From: Streptomyces actinomycinicus
GTDB taxonomy: Bacteria; Actinomycetota; Actinomycetes; Streptomycetales; Streptomycetaceae
Direction of reading: 5' to 3'
Length of the DNA stretch: 64,000 nt
Assembly: GCF_016741775.1 (NCBI RefSeq)
Contig: NZ_JAERRK010000015.1
Span: forward strand, 62,001-126,000
Numbering within the stretch: position 1 is the stretch's first letter; the number at the start of each line of letters is the position of its first letter. Below, in pieces: positions 60,455 through 64,000 of this stretch. The position numbers and the translations under genes were made by a program. The notes beneath the pieces are model-generated. The model saw only the letters and a list, made by a program, of their open reading frames with translations. It did no database searches and had not been told where the DNA came from.

Positions 60455-60988
60455 TCAGGCCGCCCCGCTGGACCGGCCGGCCAGCAGCCGGTCCACGATC
60501 TCCACGATCCGGGCGCGCAGCCCCTCCTGGCTCTTGCCGCCGTCGAGGCGTTCGCCGTCGATGACGTACGTCGGTGTGCCGGACACGCCGATCGCCTTGC
60601 CCTCGGCCTGGTCGGCGTCGACCACCAGGATGTGCCGGCCGTCGATCAGCGCGGTGTCGAACTCCTCGGCGTCCAGGCCGAGTTCCCGGGCCACCTCGAC
60701 CAGGAAGGGTTCTCCCGTACGGTCCAGCTCCTCCACCCGTCCCAGCACGGCCTCCACGTACGCCCAGCCCTTGCCCTGCTCCAGCGCCTCCTCGGCGGCC
60801 TGGGCGGCGGCGAAGGCGTGCTGGTGCTTCTCGAGCGGGAAGTGCCGCAGACGCAGCTCCAGCCGGTCGCCGTAGCGGTCGCGCAGGGCGCGGACGTCGT
60901 CGAGGGCGGTGCGGCAGTCGGGGCACTGCAGCTCGCACCAGACGTCCAGGACGAGGGCTTCGGTGCGTGCGGGGGTGGAGTCGCTCAT
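60455..60988 (-). CDS. DsbA-fold thiol oxidoreductase-like protein
   Basis: Protein of 177 residues of the thioredoxin/DsbA group: VWCELQCPDCRTALDDV with a CPDC active site near the N-terminus, a helical insert, and the cis-proline loop GVSGTPTYVIDGERLDGG. No signal peptide, so cytoplasmic; FrnE-like actinomycete proteins share this pattern. ATG at 60988 has only a weak GGAAG upstream. Confidence 0.87.
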   Translation of the reverse strand: MSDSTPARTEALVLDVWCELQCPDCRTALDDVRALRDRYGDRLELRLRHFPLEKHQHAFAAAQAAEEALEQGKGWAYVEAVLGRVEELDRTGEPFLVEVARELGLDAEEFDTALIDGRHILVVDADQAEGKAIGVSGTPTYVIDGERLDGGKSQEGLRARIVEIVDRLLAGRSSGAA

Positions 60989-61178
60989 GCGGCCCAGTCT
61001 TCCAGGCAGGGCGCGGGCCACCCAATCGGGACCGCGGGACCGCCCGAGAACGGTGGTCCGGGGGCCGCCGGCGGAGGTGACCCGGAGATCTCCCTGATGT
61101 CGGGCCGGGGCGTGGCCTCGCGAGGCTCCGGCGGTGCAGGATGGAAGGGACCAACGGGAGCCCTGCCAGGAGGACCGG

Positions 61179-61619
61179 ATGATTGCCGAGACCGTCTGCT
61201 CCGCCGTGTCCGCGGCGGGCCTGGGCATTGCGGTGGTCACCGCCTATCGCAAGCGGTTCCTGGCCGCCGCCCGCATCGCGGCCTACTCGCTCGTGCCGGT
61301 CGGCCTGGTGATGACCGGAATCGTCGGCTGGCTCGCCGACACCGCCTTCAGCCCCACCGCCTGGGCCGGGTTCGGAGTCCTGGGCGCGGCCTGGCTCCTG
61401 TTCGCCGGCACCCGCGCCGTGGAGCGCCGGCGCACCGGCGCCGGCTCCGGACGCAAGGCGGCCCGGCAGTCCGGGCCGGACACCATGGCGCCCGGCGCCT
61501 CGGCGCCCTCGCTGGGGCAGGCGCCCCGGCCCGCGGCACGCCCCGCGGCCCCCCGGTCCGGCGCCCCGGCGGAGGACTTCAGCGACATCGAGGCCATCCT
61601 CAAGAAGCACGGCATATGA
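61179..61619 (+). CDS. Membrane protein with conserved C-terminal tail
   Basis: Protein of 146 residues with three hydrophobic helices (AVSAAGLGIAVVTAY, AAYSLVPVGLVMTGIVGWL, WAGFGVLGAAWLLFAG), then a disordered Ala/Pro/Gly linker and a charged C-terminal end, DFSDIEAILKKHGI, which looks like a docking motif. AGGAGG stands five bases before the ATG. Not recognised as a family with known function. Confidence 0.82.
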   Translation: MIAETVCSAVSAAGLGIAVVTAYRKRFLAAARIAAYSLVPVGLVMTGIVGWLADTAFSPTAWAGFGVLGAAWLLFAGTRAVERRRTGAGSGRKAARQSGPDTMAPGASAPSLGQAPRPAARPAAPRSGAPAEDFSDIEAILKKHGI

Positions 61620-61774
61620 CAGTCACATGACTCGCTGAAACGACACGGTGCGGCATCCGCTCGTGCGGAATCGATCACCGGCCGAACGGGACCCGAGGGT
61701 ATTCGGCACAGACTCGCAAGATCAGCGTTCGTGATCGCGTGCGGTGACCCGGGTGCGCCATCATCGGCCGCGAG

Positions 61775-61927
61775 ATGCTGGACACGACACAGAGTGAGGC
61801 TGCGCCGCCCAAGGACGAGCCTCGCGGGTGCCTCTTCGCCCTCTCCCAGCCACCGCTGATGATCTTCCTTGCGGTGATCGGGTGTCTGCTCCTCACGGCT
61901 GCGCTGCACGACCTGCTGTTGCTGTGA
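61775..61927 (+). CDS. 50-residue small membrane protein
   Basis: Reads MLDTTQSEAAPPKDEPRG, then a helix LMIFLAVIGCLLLTAALHD and ends in LLLL. The N-terminal half is polar and proline-rich; the C-terminal half is one membrane helix, so tail-anchored. There is no clear Shine-Dalgarno. Support is the sharp division into polar and membrane parts. Confidence 0.6.
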   Translation: MLDTTQSEAAPPKDEPRGCLFALSQPPLMIFLAVIGCLLLTAALHDLLLL

Positions 61928-61998
61928 CCCGTACACGTCCGTCCCGGCGCCACCCGCCGGGACCGACGTCGCATCCGTCGTGTCCGCGCGGACGCAGG

Positions 61999-62559
61999 TC
62001 AGCCCGTCGCTTCCTTGCGCCGGGCCCGGTAGGCGGCGACATGCAGCCGGTTCCCGCAGGTGCGGCTGTCGCAGTAGCGGCGCGAGCGGTTGCGGGACAG
62101 GTCGACGAAGGCGCGCCGGCAGTCCGGTGCCTCGCAGCGCCGGAGCCGTTCCTGCTCCCCGGCCACCACGAAGAAGGCGAGCGCCATCCCGCAGTCGGCC
62201 GCGAGATGGTCGGCCACGGAGGCACCCGGGGCGAAGTAGTGCACATGCCAGTCGTAGCCGTCGTGGTCCGTCAGGCGCGGGGTGGTGCCCGCCGCGGCGA
62301 TCAGCTCGTTGATCATCCCGGCCGCGGCGCGGGGATCGGTGGCCGCGAAGATCGCGGCGAAACGCCCCCGGACCTTGCGCACCGCTGAGAGATCGAACTC
62401 GGACAGCACACCGACATCGCTGATCTGGTGGCTTCGTACGAAATCTGCGAGAGCCTGGACGTCGGGCAGTCCGTCCGCCGCCGCGTCGTCCTCCGGCACG
62501 GTGTTCACCAGATCCACCACGCTGTCGAGGGCGCACCGGGTGTCGTGGGTGATCAGCAC
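61999..62559 (-). CDS. CGNR zinc-finger (ABATE domain) transcription regulator
   Basis: Protein of 186 residues. The N-terminal ABATE stress-response domain starts DTRCALDSVVDLVNT; the C-terminal zinc finger has RRCEAPDCRRAFVDLSRNRS and YCDSRTCGNRLHVAAYRAR, where CGNR is the diagnostic motif. GTG start with AGGGAG six bases upstream. It lies downstream of ssgB on the same strand but beyond a terminator. Confidence 0.92.
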   Translation of the reverse strand: MLITHDTRCALDSVVDLVNTVPEDDAAADGLPDVQALADFVRSHQISDVGVLSEFDLSAVRKVRGRFAAIFAATDPRAAAGMINELIAAAGTTPRLTDHDGYDWHVHYFAPGASVADHLAADCGMALAFFVVAGEQERLRRCEAPDCRRAFVDLSRNRSRRYCDSRTCGNRLHVAAYRARRKEATG

Positions 62560-62750
62560 GTTTCGCTCCCTGGCCTGGGGGTCGGGCGGGCGCCCGCCGA
62601 TGCTGGCCGATGGTAGCGACTACCGCGCCCACTGCACCGGCCCCTGTCCGACCGGTTCGACCGTAGAACGCCTCCGTGCCGTCAAGGGTTCCCGCTCCCG
62701 CTCGACGCGCGTCACACAGGGTGACGGTCCGATCATGGTCCGGAAGCAGG

Positions 62751-62790
62751 CCGACGCCGCCCCCGTGATCACTCACGGTGGCGGCGTCGG
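62751..62790 (-). terminator. Terminator downstream of ssgB
   Basis: CCGACGCCGCC-C-CCGTG pairs with CACGG-T-GGCGGCGTCGG (one mismatch in 17) around ATCACT. It lies about 80 bases past the ssgB stop. The rest of the 309-base gap 62560-62868 shows no gene. Confidence 0.8.
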
Positions 62791-62868
62791 TCCCTGCCGT
62801 GTACGGCTGTCTTGGCCCGAGCCGTCTCCCCGAGTGGACGGCGCCGGGCTGCTTGGAAGGGTGGCGGC

Positions 62869-63282
62869 CTAGCTTTCCGCCAGGATGTGCGACAGCTCCT
62901 GATCCAGGTCGAAGTGCCGGTGTTCCGTGCCGGGCGGCACGGCGGCGTCCGTTCGCTTCAGGAAGGACTCCAGGGCCCGCGCCGGGGCCTCGAGCAGCGC
63001 CTCCCCCTCCGGAGAGCTGAGGGCGATGCACACGACGCCCTGACCATGGCTGCGCGATGGCCAGACGCGGACGTCGCCGGTGCCGGTGGGCCGGTGAAGC
63101 CCTTCGGCGAGGAGGTCGCGGGCGAACACCCACTCGACGGTCTCCTCGGCTCCGGTGTGGAAGGTGGCGTGCACGGCGTAGGGGTCGGCCGTGTCGTACC
63201 GCAGGCCTGCGGGGACAGGCAGGGAGGACTCGCTCGACACAACGAGGCGCAGGTGCAGCTCGCAGCTGACCGTGGTGTTCAT
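62869..63282 (-). CDS. ssgB: Sporulation-specific cell division protein SsgB
   Basis: Protein of 137 residues of the SsgA-like (SALP) family, found only in morphologically complex actinomycetes. SsgB recruits FtsZ and marks sporulation septum sites. Conserved features: VSCELHLRLVVSSESSLPVP, LRYDTADPYAVHATFHTG, EWVFARDLLAEGLHRPTG and DVRVWPSRSHGQGVVCIAL. Length equals that of S. coelicolor SsgB as I remember it. ATG at 63282 is the right start; AAAGG is about 13 bases upstream. A hairpin-rich stretch lies 80-110 bases upstream. Confidence 0.96.
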   Translation of the reverse strand: MNTTVSCELHLRLVVSSESSLPVPAGLRYDTADPYAVHATFHTGAEETVEWVFARDLLAEGLHRPTGTGDVRVWPSRSHGQGVVCIALSSPEGEALLEAPARALESFLKRTDAAVPPGTEHRHFDLDQELSHILAES

Positions 63283-63361
63283 AAGCGCCAGGGCCTTTCG
63301 CTCAGTGTGCGCTCGGGGATTCGCACGTCGGCGAAATCGACATGCCACCTACGATGCCGTT

Positions 63362-63394
63362 GTAAACCCCTCTGAGGGTTTTGCGTGTGTTTAC
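63362..63394. promoter_or_regulatory. Nested inverted repeats between ssgB and the TIGR02611 gene
   Basis: GTAAAC (63362-63367) and GTTTAC (63389-63394) enclose a second inverted repeat centred at 63373 (AAACCCCTC and GAGGGTTTT arms). The sequence is AT-rich for this genome and 80-112 bases upstream of ssgB. It may be an operator for a developmental regulator or a short hairpin in the ssgB leader. Confidence 0.4.
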
Positions 63395-63473
63395 GTAACT
63401 CTTCCGGCCGAGAACTCGTACCAGACCTACGACCATTCCGGTGACCGGATTCGCTCGGGTAGGGTTTGTGTGT

Positions 63474-63956
63474 ATGAATACGGGGAGTGACGAGCCGGGC
63501 GAGGTCGCCGTGGCGGCGGACGAGGCGAACGAGGCGGACGAGGTGGACGCGGACCGGCCGGAGGCGGGGCCGGAGGCCGAGCAGGGCCTCGGCTCCCGGG
63601 CGCCGGAATTCATCAAGGCGCGCCGGGCCCTGCACCTGAGCTGGCAGGTCGGCGTCTTCGTGGTCGGCCTGGCCGTGGTCGCGGCCGGCATCGTCATGCT
63701 GCCGCTGCCGGGACCCGGCTGGGTGGTGATCTTCGGTGGCATGGCGATCTGGGCGACCGAGTTCGTCTGGGCCCAGCTCGTGCTGCGCTGGACCAAACGC
63801 AAGGTCACCGAGGCGGCCCAGCGGGCCCTCGACCCCAGGGTGCGGCGCCGCAACATCACCCTGACCGTGATCGGACTGGTGATCATCGGCGTGCTCGCCG
63901 GGGTCTACCTGTGGAAGTTCGGCCTCGTCATGCCGTGGAAGATCAAGGATCAGTGA
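63474..63956 (+). CDS. TIGR02611-family actinobacterial membrane protein (PGPGW domain)
   Basis: Protein of 160 residues: an acidic N-terminal stretch of about 40 residues, a first helix VGVFVVGLAVVAAGIVMLP running into the PGPGW motif (LPLPGPGWVVIFGGMAIW), and a last helix LTVIGLVIIGVLAGVYL. Function unknown. TAGGGT (63460-63465) eight bases before the ATG and no Shine-Dalgarno indicate leaderless expression. Divergent from ssgB, as I recall it in S. coelicolor. The last 44 bases of the window hold no feature. Confidence 0.9.
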   Translation: MNTGSDEPGEVAVAADEANEADEVDADRPEAGPEAEQGLGSRAPEFIKARRALHLSWQVGVFVVGLAVVAAGIVMLPLPGPGWVVIFGGMAIWATEFVWAQLVLRWTKRKVTEAAQRALDPRVRRRNITLTVIGLVIIGVLAGVYLWKFGLVMPWKIKDQ

Positions 63957-64000
63957 CCGGTGCCCGGGGCCCGGCCGCCCGGCGGCCCGGCCCCTGGTCG

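Overview
The window is a stretch of linear-chromosome core from a Streptomyces. Supporting signs are very high GC with GTG and TTG starts, SsgB (a cell-division protein limited to morphologically complex actinomycetes), TIGR02611 and DUF1918 proteins, and leaderless TANNNT promoters. The order pheT, argCJBDR, argH, glpQ1, metNIQ, cob genes, ssgB agrees with what I remember of the S. coelicolor SCO1594-SCO1540 region, so this looks like conserved backbone rather than an island. I see no insertion sequence, prophage, integrase or CRISPR array.

Layout. 1-13 kb: the 3' part of pheT, a membrane-anchored SpoIIE-type phosphatase, a HTH-TPR regulator, a NUDIX hydrolase, a 3-hydroxyacyl-CoA dehydrogenase, a Tat-exported GHL10 glycosyl hydrolase, a divergent EamA transporter/MocR regulator pair with overlapping start codons, small enzymes, and the wreck of a cysteine-desulfurase-like gene. 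13-17 kb: an operon of YfhO, a GT2 glycosyltransferase and GtrA, the three parts of a polyprenyl-phosphate-sugar envelope glycosylation system. 17-22 kb: argCJBDR, translationally coupled from argC to argD and headed by an ARG box. 22-26 kb: a ferric-reductase-like membrane flavoprotein, a two-domain FMN-binding protein and ApbE, which together form a flavinylated electron-transfer chain, then an L,D-transpeptidase. 26-29 kb: argG (ARG boxes) and argH. 29-39 kb: aldo/keto reductase, TetR-MFS efflux pair, multicopper oxidase, PlsC acyltransferase, glpQ1 behind a PHO-box-like array, a sigma-like factor, small membrane proteins and a HAD hydrolase.

39.5-42.6 kb: metNIQ behind a 32-codon Cys/Met-rich leader peptide. 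43-52 kb: a cobalamin block of cobL (CbiE-CbiT), a 1772-residue protein with a ~1200-residue low-complexity arm on a BluB-CobT fusion, and cobA, followed by a SpoU methyltransferase. 52-57 kb: a receptor-type Ser/Thr kinase, small proteins, an APH-fold kinase and five tRNA genes (Gly, Cys, Val x3). 57-64 kb: pabB-pabC, a double-GNAT protein, a DsbA-fold protein, a CGNR regulator, ssgB and a TIGR02611 membrane protein.

The arginine, methionine and B12 sections fit together: ArgR is encoded here and its target boxes lie upstream of argC and argG, while the methionine importer and the cobalamin genes serve linked methionine/B12 metabolism. A feature running through the whole window is intergenic tandem repeats, each with its own unrelated unit. 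Five of them begin inside or directly against the stop codon of the preceding gene, as if gene 3' ends had been copied outward.
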